DNA of 64,000 bases. Source: Bacteroidia bacterium. Lineage in GTDB: Bacteria; Bacteroidota; Bacteroidia; UKL13-3. This document shows, piece by piece, positions 47,094-55,927 of this stretch. The stretch spans positions 1 to 64,000 of the forward strand of contig JALONK010000007.1 of the NCBI GenBank assembly GCA_025454975.1, in the 5' to 3' direction. Both the position numbers and the translations under genes were made by a program. The first letter of the stretch is position 1; each line of letters starts with the position of its first letter. The notes under the pieces were generated by a model. The model ran no database searches, had not been told where the DNA came from, and worked only from the letters and a program-made list of their open reading frames with translations.

Positions 47094-48311
47094 TTATTTG
47101 TTTAATGATGCTAAGTAATTGATAAAGCTTGTTGCGATTATTTCTCTATCATAATGTTGTTCAACAAATGCCCTTCCATTTTCACCCATTACTTTACATT
47201 TGTCACGGTTGTTATACAATTCCAAAATACAAGATGCAAGTGCATCTGCATTTTCAGGTTCAAAAAATAAACCTGCTTTACCTCTATCTATAAATATTTT
47301 TCTAGCTTCTCCATCCACTCCTAATAATATCGGCTTTTTAAATGCTAAAGCTTCAAATGTTTTCGACGGAATGATTCCATCTAAGTCAATTTTCTTAACA
47401 GGAATAATAGCTGCGTCTGCTGTATTAATTACCTTAGTCATTTTTTGGCGTGGTAAATGTCCGAGATACATTACATTATTTACTTGTAATGTTTCAATGG
47501 CTGATAATACTTTTTCCTTTTCAGGTCCGTCTCCTGCCAAAATAAATGTAATTGGTAGGTTTGGTAATTTACTTGCTGCATGCACTATAATATCAACCCC
47601 TATACCTAAGCCAAATAAACCTGTATACATAAACACAAATTGCGAAGAATCAATGTTAAGTTCAGCTCTTAAATCATCGGTATCGTTAAAGTTAAAAGCG
47701 GAAAAATCAATTCCATTTCTTAAACAGTAAACATTTTTTTTAGGATACTTGGATTCAATTGTTTGCACAATTCCTTCCGTTTGTCCAACTATTATAAATG
47801 AGTTACGATAAATCCAATGCTCTAATATTTCAAGGATTCGTATGATGGTTTTGTTTTTTAAGGCGCCAATTTTCACTATAGTTTCCGGCCAAATATCTGA
47901 AATATTAAAAGCCAGCTTATAACCTTTTATTTTTGATATAAATACTGCCGTTATTCCCAAGAACAATGGTGGTGATTCACAAATCAAATAGTCGGCTTTA
48001 GGGCCTTTAAGCAGCAATAAAAAGAAAGAAGTAAATACGAAGGAGATATAGTTTAGGAATCGGTAAATAAATGCCTGTTTCTTTGAAGTAAATATGGCAC
48101 TTCTAATTACCGTTACTCCATCCAGTTCTTCCTTTAAATACCATTTACCTTTATACCCATCAAATATTTCCGACTTCAGGTAGTTCGGCATGGCTGTAGC
48201 AACAGTAACTTCATGGCCACTGCGTATAAAATATTTTGCTAAACTATGTAACCTATTTTGAGGTGCACCGGTTTCAGGCGGATAATATTGCGTAAGTATA
48301 ATTATTTTCAT
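47094..48311 (-). CDS. Family 4 glycosyltransferase (WbuB/WcaI-like)
   Basis: This 405-residue GT-B enzyme has an N-terminal domain IIILTQYYPPETGAPQNRLHSLAKYFIRSGHEVTVATAMPNY. The C-terminal donor site shows FMYTGLFGLGIGVDIIVHAASKLPNLPITFILAGDGPEKE and FEALAFKKPILLGVDGEARK (E-x7-E motif region). A hydrophobic stretch near residues 85-105 (FLNYISFVFTSFFLLLLKGP) is typical of the WbuB group, which transfers amino sugars such as FucNAc onto lipid-linked intermediates. Its start overlaps the LpxD-like gene by 4 bases. Confidence 0.9.
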   Translation of the reverse strand: MKIIILTQYYPPETGAPQNRLHSLAKYFIRSGHEVTVATAMPNYLKSEIFDGYKGKWYLKEELDGVTVIRSAIFTSKKQAFIYRFLNYISFVFTSFFLLLLKGPKADYLICESPPLFLGITAVFISKIKGYKLAFNISDIWPETIVKIGALKNKTIIRILEILEHWIYRNSFIIVGQTEGIVQTIESKYPKKNVYCLRNGIDFSAFNFNDTDDLRAELNIDSSQFVFMYTGLFGLGIGVDIIVHAASKLPNLPITFILAGDGPEKEKVLSAIETLQVNNVMYLGHLPRQKMTKVINTADAAIIPVKKIDLDGIIPSKTFEALAFKKPILLGVDGEARKIFIDRGKAGLFFEPENADALASCILELYNNRDKCKVMGENGRAFVEQHYDREIIATSFINYLASLNK

Positions 48312-49195
48312 TTTTTCTGTAAAGGTTTGCCTGGGTTGCCAATTATCACTTCACCTTTCTGTACCGGTTTTATAACCACTGCACCCATTCCGATTAATGC
48401 ATCATCGTCAATTGTCGTTTTATTAATAATGGTTGCACTTGGCGCTACCCACACTCGTTTACCAATTTTAGTGCTGCCACCTATTAATGAATTGGCAATA
48501 ATTAATGAGTTTTCATCAATAATTACGCCATGTGCGATATGCACAAGGTTATCAATTTTTACATGTTTTTTGATGAGTGTTGAACCTAATACTGCACGGT
48601 CAATACAAGTATTGTTACCAATTTCTACATATTCTTCAATAATTACATTTCCGATATGTTTAATCAATTGAAGATCGCCGTCGCTATCTTTCTCATATCC
48701 AAATCCATTACCGCCAATGGTGCAGTTAGAACCAATGTAACAATTTGATGCAATTATGGTTCCTTTTTTAATAACGGTATTGTGTTCAATTACTGTATTA
48801 TCACCAATGGTGCAATTGGCTTCAATTATTACATGATGTCCGATTCCTACATTATTTCCTAGCTTAACATCAGATGCTATTATTGCTGTTTTTTCAATGG
48901 TATAGTTCAGTTGTTTAGGGAATAAAATATTAAGTGAAGCAGCAAATGTTAACCTTGGATTTTCACTTATAATATATTGACAATTCTTTTGTAATAATTG
49001 TTCATTTCCCTCAGGTATAATTACAATTCCTGTTTTAACTTTGGGTATTAAATCTATATTTTTAACACTAATCCACATTAATGCATTAGGATTGGTATTA
49101 TCAGAACTGCTTTGTATTACATCACTAATATTTACTTGAATATTACCTATAAATGTTTTATATGGGATATGCGACAATAATTCTTCAATGCTCAT
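48308..49195 (-). CDS. LpxD-like hexapeptide-repeat sugar N-acyltransferase
   Basis: This 295-residue left-handed beta-helix acyltransferase has a small N-terminal domain (about 1-100) resembling the LpxD uridine-binding domain. It is followed by many hexapeptide turns (LGNNVGIGHHVIIEANCTIGDNTVIEHN). H117 or H118 in GIGHHV or H235 in HIAHGVIIDENS is a candidate catalytic His. True LpxD lies with lpx genes and is longer; placement inside a glycan cluster beside a PIG-L deacetylase suggests it N-acylates a UDP-amino sugar for the surface polysaccharide. Whether it uses acyl-ACP or acyl-CoA is open. Confidence 0.83.
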   Translation of the reverse strand: MSIEELLSHIPYKTFIGNIQVNISDVIQSSSDNTNPNALMWISVKNIDLIPKVKTGIVIIPEGNEQLLQKNCQYIISENPRLTFAASLNILFPKQLNYTIEKTAIIASDVKLGNNVGIGHHVIIEANCTIGDNTVIEHNTVIKKGTIIASNCYIGSNCTIGGNGFGYEKDSDGDLQLIKHIGNVIIEEYVEIGNNTCIDRAVLGSTLIKKHVKIDNLVHIAHGVIIDENSLIIANSLIGGSTKIGKRVWVAPSATIINKTTIDDDALIGMGAVVIKPVQKGEVIIGNPGKPLQKK

Positions 49196-49197
49196 AG

Positions 49198-49833
49198 TTA
49201 TAAAATTAACCTGATTACCTCAAAACACTCAGCGTATTTAGTACCTATTTGCACGCCTCTTACCCTTGCTAATGAGCGTATAAATTCATCCGACATATAA
49301 TCACGTTTTCCTTGTGATTTATATTCGGCAAGCGCATTTATTTTACTGTTAACATGGGCTTCTGATAGAATCGAAAAGAATTGGGTTTTAAACGATAAGT
49401 TGTTCCAGATAAGCTCATACGCAAAGATGGAGGTGTTTTTAAACGCTCTTATTCCTTCGTTTGCAATAGTTGAGTGATCTTGATGAATATCTTCTACACT
49501 TGGAAGAAGCACCAAATCAAATTTGTATTTATTTTTAAGTTGTACTAACTCTTCAAGGATTTCCTGACGTGAATAATTAAGTTTTCTTACCCTGAAATTA
49601 AAAATGAACAAATTCTCTTTTTTTATGCCCAATTTTTCTGTTGCGGCTTTTACTTCAGTTTTTAATATATCTTTTGGGAACCCTTCAGGTACCGACTCTT
49701 CCGCAGTAGAAAATGCAGCATAATAAACCTCTGCACCACTTTCTATTAATTTTGCAATTGTTCCTCCGGCACCCAACTCTCCATCATCGGTATGAGGGGC
49801 TAGTACTAATACTTTTTTAAATAAATTAAGCAT
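49198..49833 (-). CDS. PIG-L/LmbE-family deacetylase
   Basis: This 211-residue protein has the zinc-binding motif APHTDDGELGAGGT (H14, D16, D17 and E19) and DIHQDHSTIANEGIRAF, with the HxxH pair that completes the metal site. PIG-L enzymes remove N-acetyl groups from GlcNAc-type substrates. Its start overlaps wecB by 8 bases and the LpxD-like acyltransferase follows 2 bases after its stop. The adjacent deacetylase and acyltransferase could swap an N-acetyl for another acyl group on the sugar. Confidence 0.88.
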   Translation of the reverse strand: MLNLFKKVLVLAPHTDDGELGAGGTIAKLIESGAEVYYAAFSTAEESVPEGFPKDILKTEVKAATEKLGIKKENLFIFNFRVRKLNYSRQEILEELVQLKNKYKFDLVLLPSVEDIHQDHSTIANEGIRAFKNTSIFAYELIWNNLSFKTQFFSILSEAHVNSKINALAEYKSQGKRDYMSDEFIRSLARVRGVQIGTKYAECFEVIRLIL

Positions 49834-50923
49834 GATTAAAATAGTTTTGTAAATAATCTACAATTTGAAAACGTGCATTCCCATCCCCATATAATGATTG
49901 ATTGAAAGGAGTAGTTAACGCTTCCATTTTTTTGAAATTGTTGAGTATATCATCAGTGGTTAGCTGAGTAGTAACACTCACGTTATGATTTATCAGTTCA
50001 ACCCAAGGGGTATAATTCATTAATATTAAGCAATGTTTTTTCATAAGGTAGGCTTCCTTTTGAAGTCCGCCGCTGTCTGTTATAACATACTTGCAATGTT
50101 TAAGTGCATAAATCATTTCAACATAACTTAATGGGTTTAATAGTTTGATATTTGAATGTAAGTTTAGTTGTAGTTTTTCAATAACATTTTTGGTGCGGGG
50201 GTGAATAGGAAAAATAATCTCGTATTGTTGAGCAATTGTATTTATCGCTTGTATAATTTCTACAATACGGATTTCTGTTGTCGACTCAGCCCTATGAATA
50301 GTGCAAAGTATTGGTTTTTGTGTTGATGAAAACAACTTCGCAACAGCAGATGTTTCTGCACTAAACTCATCCAATTTTTCATCATAATAATATACCATAT
50401 CAGCAAGAAGGTCGTCTGTTTTCACCAATTTTGCCGGGAATTTTTCAAAACCTTCTGCTATTAAGTTATTAATTGCTTCTTGCGTAGGACAAAATAAGAT
50501 ATCGGAAACCCTGTCGGTAAGAATTCGATTAACATCCTCGGGTATTGTCATATCAAAATTCCTTAAACCTGCCTCAACATGTGCAATTTTAATATTTAAT
50601 TTTCTTGCTGCGAGTGCTGCCGCAAGTGTACTGTTTGTATCTCCGTAAACAAGCAATAAATCAGGAACTTCATTTTGTAAAACCTTTTCAATTTCAATTA
50701 ACATCCTGCCGGTCATCTCACCATGCGAGTTCGCTTTAATTCCTAAATTATAAGCTGGTTTAGGAATGTTTAATTGGTTAAAAAACACATCCGACATATT
50801 GGCATCATAGTGTTGTCCGGTATGTATGATAATCTCGGTTATACCTCTTTTATTTAATTCGTTGGATATTAAAGCTGCCTTTACAAATTGCGGCCTAGCA
50901 CCTATTACTGTAACAATTTTCAT
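49826..50923 (-). CDS. wecB: UDP-N-acetylglucosamine 2-epimerase (non-hydrolysing)
   Basis: This 365-residue WecB-family enzyme interconverts UDP-GlcNAc and UDP-ManNAc (or 2,3-diacetamido homologues) in the cytoplasm. Landmarks are VIGARPQFVKAALIS, HTGQHYDANMSDVFF, VYGDTNSTLAAALAARKLNIKIAHVEAGLRNFDMTIPEDVNRILTDRVSD and the C-terminal DSGGLQKEAYLMKKHCLIL. Paralogues such as WbpI act on diacetamido sugars in clusters that also contain WbpG/HisH/HisF, so the substrate may be such a sugar. It follows the amidotransferase gene by 21 bases. Confidence 0.94.
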   Translation of the reverse strand: MKIVTVIGARPQFVKAALISNELNKRGITEIIIHTGQHYDANMSDVFFNQLNIPKPAYNLGIKANSHGEMTGRMLIEIEKVLQNEVPDLLLVYGDTNSTLAAALAARKLNIKIAHVEAGLRNFDMTIPEDVNRILTDRVSDILFCPTQEAINNLIAEGFEKFPAKLVKTDDLLADMVYYYDEKLDEFSAETSAVAKLFSSTQKPILCTIHRAESTTEIRIVEIIQAINTIAQQYEIIFPIHPRTKNVIEKLQLNLHSNIKLLNPLSYVEMIYALKHCKYVITDSGGLQKEAYLMKKHCLILMNYTPWVELINHNVSVTTQLTTDDILNNFKKMEALTTPFNQSLYGDGNARFQIVDYLQNYFNHA

Positions 50924-50944
50924 TTCTTTATTTTTAGTTTAACC

Positions 50945-52081
50945 TTAGTTTGGCATGATGCCTAACTTGCGTAGTCGCAATAATGATTTACGAAAGAACA
51001 GTTCATATTTATGGATGTTCGGATAATCATAAATCGTTTTAATCGGTGCATTCATTATCTGATCAAAAGTATCTTCGGTTATACCCAACTTTTTGATAAT
51101 ATAACTTCTGTCTTCCTCCATTATCTTCGGGTCAGCTGTTGGTTGTTTTAATAGTTCTAATGCTTGTTCTCGGCTTAATTCGCCGGTTGACATAATTAAG
51201 CAACTGTAATGCGCTTTTCTTTTATCAATATTAAACTTTTTCGGTAAGATATAGGATTGATAAAATCGCGTGTAAATTGATTCGTAATGTTTCCCGCCAT
51301 AATACTTCCAACCCAATTCAGTTTCGATGGTTTTCATGGCCTCTTGTTTGTTAAAATCAATATAATTAAGGATTGAAAAGGTTTTTATTCCTTTAACCGT
51401 ATTATACAAAATAAATTCAAGTGGTTTCAGGTGAGGGAAAGTATTCAATTTTTCAGTTCCAAATATTTTCTGTACCGAACGTATATATTTCCAATCGAGA
51501 TAACCTCTTGCCCATGACGATGGTAGCATTCCTTCATTGCGAAAGTTTTGTCCGTTAATGATATATTTTATCCCGTACTTATCGGCAATCTTATAAAGAA
51601 TGGCACCGATCGCATGGTCTGTTGGGATTTCACCATCCGGTGTAGAAGCTTTTAAAAATGACAACTGCAAATCCCTGAACTCATTCCAATCCAATACCTC
51701 TGTGTATAAATCAATATTTAGTTTATTTAAAATGTTCTCTATGTTTTTTACTGCTAATTCAGAGTTCCATCCATTATCTAAATGCACAGCTAACGGTCGT
51801 AATCCCAATTTTTTAACCAGCCAAGCCACATAGGTACTATCAACTCCACCGCTCACGCCAATCAAACAATCATACTGTTTATTTTTACCATGTTGTTTAA
51901 TTTTATCAATCAATACTTCAAGTTGTTTTTCTGCAATTTCTTTTGGAGCGATACGTACTTTTAACTTTTCAGTATATTCATAATAATAATTACAAACACC
52001 ATGCTCATCGAAGGTAATATCAGGATCGCCAATTGTATCCATTACTGTTTTTGTGCAAATCTGATAGGGTCTTTCTTTCAT
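50945..52081 (-). CDS. N-acetyl sugar amidotransferase (WbpG/PseA-like)
   Basis: This 378-residue PP-loop ATPase of the WbpG type has the motif GVSGGVDSTYVAWLVKKLG and the family head VMDTIGDPDITFDEHGVCNYYYEY. The enzyme uses ATP and ammonia from HisH to turn an N-acetyl group on a sugar into an acetamidino group. Usual members have two Cys pairs at the head (CxxCVMDT and CNxC); here the second Cys of each pair is Thr or Tyr, so a bound metal seems unlikely. The genes for HisF and HisH partners lie immediately upstream. Confidence 0.9.
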   Translation of the reverse strand: MKERPYQICTKTVMDTIGDPDITFDEHGVCNYYYEYTEKLKVRIAPKEIAEKQLEVLIDKIKQHGKNKQYDCLIGVSGGVDSTYVAWLVKKLGLRPLAVHLDNGWNSELAVKNIENILNKLNIDLYTEVLDWNEFRDLQLSFLKASTPDGEIPTDHAIGAILYKIADKYGIKYIINGQNFRNEGMLPSSWARGYLDWKYIRSVQKIFGTEKLNTFPHLKPLEFILYNTVKGIKTFSILNYIDFNKQEAMKTIETELGWKYYGGKHYESIYTRFYQSYILPKKFNIDKRKAHYSCLIMSTGELSREQALELLKQPTADPKIMEEDRSYIIKKLGITEDTFDQIMNAPIKTIYDYPNIHKYELFFRKSLLRLRKLGIMPN

Positions 52082-52088
52082 CTTCTAA

Positions 52089-52847
52089 TTAGTTAAATAA
52101 TTCTTTTAATTGTTGTTGCGAAGGGTAATTAATGAGTACAGCTTTATGTGGGCCATGATATACAAATAAACTACCCGCAGCTAATGCTGATGCGCCTGCT
52201 TGATATCCTGCTTTTAAATCATGTAATGATCCTGCACCTCCGCAAGCCACAACCGGTACACTTACATGAGGGGCTATTTTAGCGATCAAGTTCGTATCAT
52301 AACCGGTCATCATACCATCTAAATCAACTGCATTAATTATTATTTCACCGGCTCCGGCTGCTGCAGCAGCTTTTGCAAATTCAATTGCGTCTTTATGCAC
52401 CGGATTTATTCCTGCATGGCTATAAATTTGGTATTTACCCCAAAAGTTTTTCTGAACGTCAATAGACACTACTATGCTTTGGTCGCCATAAATTATAGAG
52501 GCTTCTTTAATTAAATCTAAATTAATTAAGGCAGCCGAGTTAATAATTACTTTTTCGACCCCAATGGAAAACATCTTTTTGATATCTTCAATTTCAGTTA
52601 TGCCACCACCATAAGCCACAGGCATAAACGCCTCACTTACCATATCACTGATTGCAGTAAAATCCGGTTTTCTTTTTTCTTTAGCAGCATCAATATCTAA
52701 TATAACCAACTCATCAACTTCCTTATCATTAAATAGTTTAACGGCATTTATAGGATCACCAATATATTTACCTTTACCGAATTTTACAGTTTTTACCAAT
52801 CCTTTTTTACTTAATAATAGTACAGGTATAATTCGAGTTCTTAGCAT
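52089..52847 (-). CDS. hisF: HisF-like partner of the sugar amidotransferase
   Basis: This 252-residue TIM barrel is homologous to imidazole glycerol phosphate synthase HisF. The N-terminus reads RIIPVLLLSKKGLVKTVKF where true HisF has a catalytic Asp (CLDV), so the first catalytic Asp is replaced by Leu. The second (VVSIDVQ) is retained. This pattern fits HisF2-type proteins that guide ammonia to WbpG rather than making histidine. It overlaps the hisH-like gene by one base and precedes the amidotransferase by 7 bases. Confidence 0.9.
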   Translation of the reverse strand: MLRTRIIPVLLLSKKGLVKTVKFGKGKYIGDPINAVKLFNDKEVDELVILDIDAAKEKRKPDFTAISDMVSEAFMPVAYGGGITEIEDIKKMFSIGVEKVIINSAALINLDLIKEASIIYGDQSIVVSIDVQKNFWGKYQIYSHAGINPVHKDAIEFAKAAAAAGAGEIIINAVDLDGMMTGYDTNLIAKIAPHVSVPVVACGGAGSLHDLKAGYQAGASALAAGSLFVYHGPHKAVLINYPSQQQLKELFN

Positions 52848-53458
52848 TAGGTTAGTTCTATGAAGTTTTTTAACAACAACATGCCAAATTTATGGCTTTT
52901 TTCAGGATGAAACTGCACCCCGAATACATTATCCTTAAATACAGATGATGTAAAAGTAATATCAAATTTAGTGGTTGCAGCAACTTGTTGTTGATGTATA
53001 CATTGATAATAATAAGAGTGTACAAAATAAAAGCGTGTTTCTTCAAAAACATCAAACCCTTCGTACAGCCTGCAAGCCTGGTTGTATTGAATTAAATTCC
53101 AACCCATGTGTGGCACCTTAAGTGGTGGTGGGACTATGAATTTTTTCACTTCACCAGGAATAATTGATAATCCTTTTAACGATCCTTCTTCACTAGAATC
53201 TGCGAGTAATTGCATACCTAAACAAATGCCTAATAATGGAGTACCTTCGCTTGCTTTTTGCTTGATAACATCAACTAAATTTAGGCTGGCCAGGTTTTGC
53301 ATAGCCTTATCAAATGAACCTACACCCGGTAATATTAACTTTTTAGCAGAACTTATTTTATTCAAGTCGGCCGTTATTTCAGCTTGGTAGCCTAACTTTT
53401 TTATTATATTTTGGATCGAGCCTAAATTGCCCATTCCATAATCAATTACTGTAATCAT
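52847..53458 (-). CDS. hisH: HisH-like glutamine amidotransferase
   Basis: This 203-residue class I glutaminase has nucleophile C79 in LLGICLGMQLL, catalytic H184 and E186 in VQFHPEKSH, and the N-terminus VIDYGMGNLGSIQNIIKKLG. It releases ammonia from glutamine and passes it to HisF and then to the WbpG-like enzyme. Location in a glycan cluster with no other his genes supports the polysaccharide role, as in Pseudomonas aeruginosa O-antigen loci with HisH2/HisF2/WbpG. Confidence 0.92.
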   Translation of the reverse strand: MITVIDYGMGNLGSIQNIIKKLGYQAEITADLNKISSAKKLILPGVGSFDKAMQNLASLNLVDVIKQKASEGTPLLGICLGMQLLADSSEEGSLKGLSIIPGEVKKFIVPPPLKVPHMGWNLIQYNQACRLYEGFDVFEETRFYFVHSYYYQCIHQQQVAATTKFDITFTSSVFKDNVFGVQFHPEKSHKFGMLLLKNFIELT

Positions 53459-53459
53459 A

Positions 53460-54854
53460 TTAACTCCTCTTTACATGCGAGATTACGGATTTAAACTTAC
53501 CATTAGCACCTTTTGGTATAGCATCTAAAATATTTATTTGAACTACAATATCGCCTAGTTGTGATTGAACCCTGTTTATAATTAATAATTCTTCTTCCTT
53601 AGTTAGCGGTTTTGCAACAGCCAAATTAACATCAATATGGTTTACGTTATGCTGAACTACTTGACTTTCAATAATTGAAGGTATTCCGGTAAATACCCTG
53701 TAAAAACTAACCATTTCACGACCATCCTTACCGATTATGGTATCCATAACTCTCCCGACAATTTCTTCCACAACGGGCATTTGTCGTCCACATTTACAGT
53801 TTTGATTTAAACTTAACTTTACATAGTCACCCATTTTATATCTTACAAGGGGCTGATTCGAGTTGATTAATCCGGTTGAAATAATTTCTCCAATTTCTCC
53901 CGGTTTACAATCATTACCTTGCTCATTAATAAGTTCAACAATTCCTGCATCAGGTATAATATGTAAATTTCCATGTTCACATTCAGAAATTAAGTTACAA
54001 CACTCAACACCGTTGTAAGAGTCGAAGGTTTTACAACCATAAACTCGTTGAAAGGTATCACGCATTTCTGTTGTTAACTTCTCACTTGATGTAAGCACCC
54101 CTTTAAGTTGAGGTGCTTTTAAACCTTTTTCTTCAATAAACCTTGCCAAAATATAATTACTCATACAATAGCCTGTCATATATTCAATGTTATATTTCAT
54201 CAAGCCTTCAAGGTAATTGTCAACCGTACTTCGCGATAAATGAAATGCTGAGAAATAAACTTGTTTTTCTACACTATTGTACCTGTAATAAGGAGGTGGA
54301 GCTTCGGCATCCATTACAATTCTTCTCGGACCAAAAGTACCTCTTGGACTTTTATAGTTTACACCCGCCCAATAGTTTAACCTCGCTTCAAATATGGCAA
54401 AATATTTTTGGTGATTACTTTTAGAAAAATAAGTTTGAGTAGGTGTTCCCGTACTTCCACTGCTGGCCATGAATATGCCGTCTTTTTCTCTGATATCAGA
54501 AAGCAATTCTGTTTTACCTAATTCTCGGTAAGTTTGTTTGCTTAATACCGGAAGTTTTTTTAAGTCAGATAAGTTGAAGTTTAAAATATCTTCTTCGGTC
54601 AGTTGTAATTTTTTAAATTGAGCTTTATAATAAGGTACATGTTTCAAACAAATGAGCAATAGTTTTCGAAGTTCCATGGTTTGAAAATTATTCCACTCTT
54701 CTGTTGTGAAATTATTCCTGCTTAAGCAAGCCTGAAGCTCATCCTTAAAAACACCACCAAATCGTCTATTATACCACTTAAGGCCATACAAACTAATTAA
54801 GGTATTTTGTAAAGCCACAGGGGTGTGATAATATATTTTTTCAAGTAAGGTCAT
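53460..54854 (-). CDS. PaaK/CapK-like adenylate-forming ligase
   Basis: This 464-residue protein is homologous to phenylacetate-CoA ligase and CapK. The nucleotide-binding loop FMASSGSTGTPTQTYF, the QPLVRYKMGDYVKL motif and a zinc-type CKCGRQMPVVEEIVGR segment are visible. Adenylate-forming enzymes of this group appear in many capsule clusters, where they may activate a carboxylic acid for attachment to the glycan; the true reaction is unproven. It begins 68 bases after a glycosyltransferase gene and ends one base before the hisH-like gene. Confidence 0.88.
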   Translation of the reverse strand: MTLLEKIYYHTPVALQNTLISLYGLKWYNRRFGGVFKDELQACLSRNNFTTEEWNNFQTMELRKLLLICLKHVPYYKAQFKKLQLTEEDILNFNLSDLKKLPVLSKQTYRELGKTELLSDIREKDGIFMASSGSTGTPTQTYFSKSNHQKYFAIFEARLNYWAGVNYKSPRGTFGPRRIVMDAEAPPPYYRYNSVEKQVYFSAFHLSRSTVDNYLEGLMKYNIEYMTGYCMSNYILARFIEEKGLKAPQLKGVLTSSEKLTTEMRDTFQRVYGCKTFDSYNGVECCNLISECEHGNLHIIPDAGIVELINEQGNDCKPGEIGEIISTGLINSNQPLVRYKMGDYVKLSLNQNCKCGRQMPVVEEIVGRVMDTIIGKDGREMVSFYRVFTGIPSIIESQVVQHNVNHIDVNLAVAKPLTKEEELLIINRVQSQLGDIVVQINILDAIPKGANGKFKSVISHVKRS

Positions 54855-54922
54855 ATTGAATTCCTATAAATTTACTAACGCATTAACTTATGAGCCATTG
54901 AAATTGGGCTGAACTTGACTTG

Positions 54923-55927
54923 TTATTGATTGAAAAGCTGATTCCAAACCGGGGTTAAATTATGCCAATCAAAACTTTCTGCTTTTATTTTTGCTTGTTT
55001 AGATAGTTTGAATGATAGTTCAGGGTCTTCTAATAAGGTTTCAACTGCATAGGCGAAATGTTGTTGATCGAGTTCCTCTGTAAGCATTATGTTTTCTTTA
55101 TGTTTCCATAAATAAGGTATTTCACCTACGTTACTAGAAACTATTGGAATACCGCAGGCAGCAGCTTCAATAATGGCAGTTCCAAAACTTTCGTATGATG
55201 TTGTATTCAAATAAATTTGATGACTATGATAGTAATCTCTTAACTGATGGTTTGGAACCGGCCCGGTCAGGGTTATTGACTGCTCAAGTTTAAGTTTTTG
55301 GATTTCTTCCTTTACAAGGTGTAGCATACCACCATCAGGGCCAACCATTGTAAGTGTAATTTTTGGAAATTTAGTCTTCAAAATATGTAATGTTCTTACA
55401 GCAATTAAAGGGTTATAAATTTCTGAAAATCCTCGAACCCATAATAACTTTAATCCGTTGGTTTTATTAGGTAAGTATGGGAATTTTTCCAAATCAACTC
55501 CATTGGGTAAATAGTTAATAGAATATCCCCAACTTTCAAAATGAGATTTTAAAAAGTATGAAGGTGTTTGAATGATGTCCGCACGATTAAATACCATTTT
55601 TAATCTATTTTCATTTTCTCCGGAAAACTCTGCTAATTTCCCACCCCGTAAGGTTAAAACAATCTTTTTTCTTTTCCATTTAGCTAATATGGTTCCTACC
55701 TCTGTAATAATAAAAGCATTACCACTAAAAACATCAAAAAAAGCGGTACTGTATTTTTTAAACAGAAGATTTATACTGATGTCGATTAATCTCCACAATT
55801 TATTTTCTTTATTGGAGGACAAATAGATATTGACTTTACCGTTAAACAACAACTTCAATTTCTCAGGAATTGAAATAGTCCCTTTTTTGGCAGAAAGATA
55901 AGTGCCTATGAAAATTACTGATTTCAT
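54923..55927 (-). CDS. Family 4 glycosyltransferase
   Basis: This 334-residue GT-B enzyme is somewhat short. The donor domain is clear: LKLLWVRGFSEIYNPLIAVRTLHILKTKFPKITLTMVGPDGG, then YLNTTSYESFGTAIIEAAACGIPIVSSNVGEIPYLW with the E-x7-E motif. The acceptor domain contains NGVDLEKFPYLP at the linker. It transfers a sugar to the growing lipid-linked repeat unit at the cytoplasmic face. Its ATG overlaps the methyltransferase stop by 4 bases. Confidence 0.88.
   Translation of the reverse strand: MKSVIFIGTYLSAKKGTISIPEKLKLLFNGKVNIYLSSNKENKLWRLIDISINLLFKKYSTAFFDVFSGNAFIITEVGTILAKWKRKKIVLTLRGGKLAEFSGENENRLKMVFNRADIIQTPSYFLKSHFESWGYSINYLPNGVDLEKFPYLPNKTNGLKLLWVRGFSEIYNPLIAVRTLHILKTKFPKITLTMVGPDGGMLHLVKEEIQKLKLEQSITLTGPVPNHQLRDYYHSHQIYLNTTSYESFGTAIIEAAACGIPIVSSNVGEIPYLWKHKENIMLTEELDQQHFAYAVETLLEDPELSFKLSKQAKIKAESFDWHNLTPVWNQLFNQ

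Noticed and set aside
52089-53458. Part of a histidine biosynthesis operon.
   Set aside because: No other his genes are nearby, the HisF-like protein lacks its first catalytic Asp, and WbpG follows directly.
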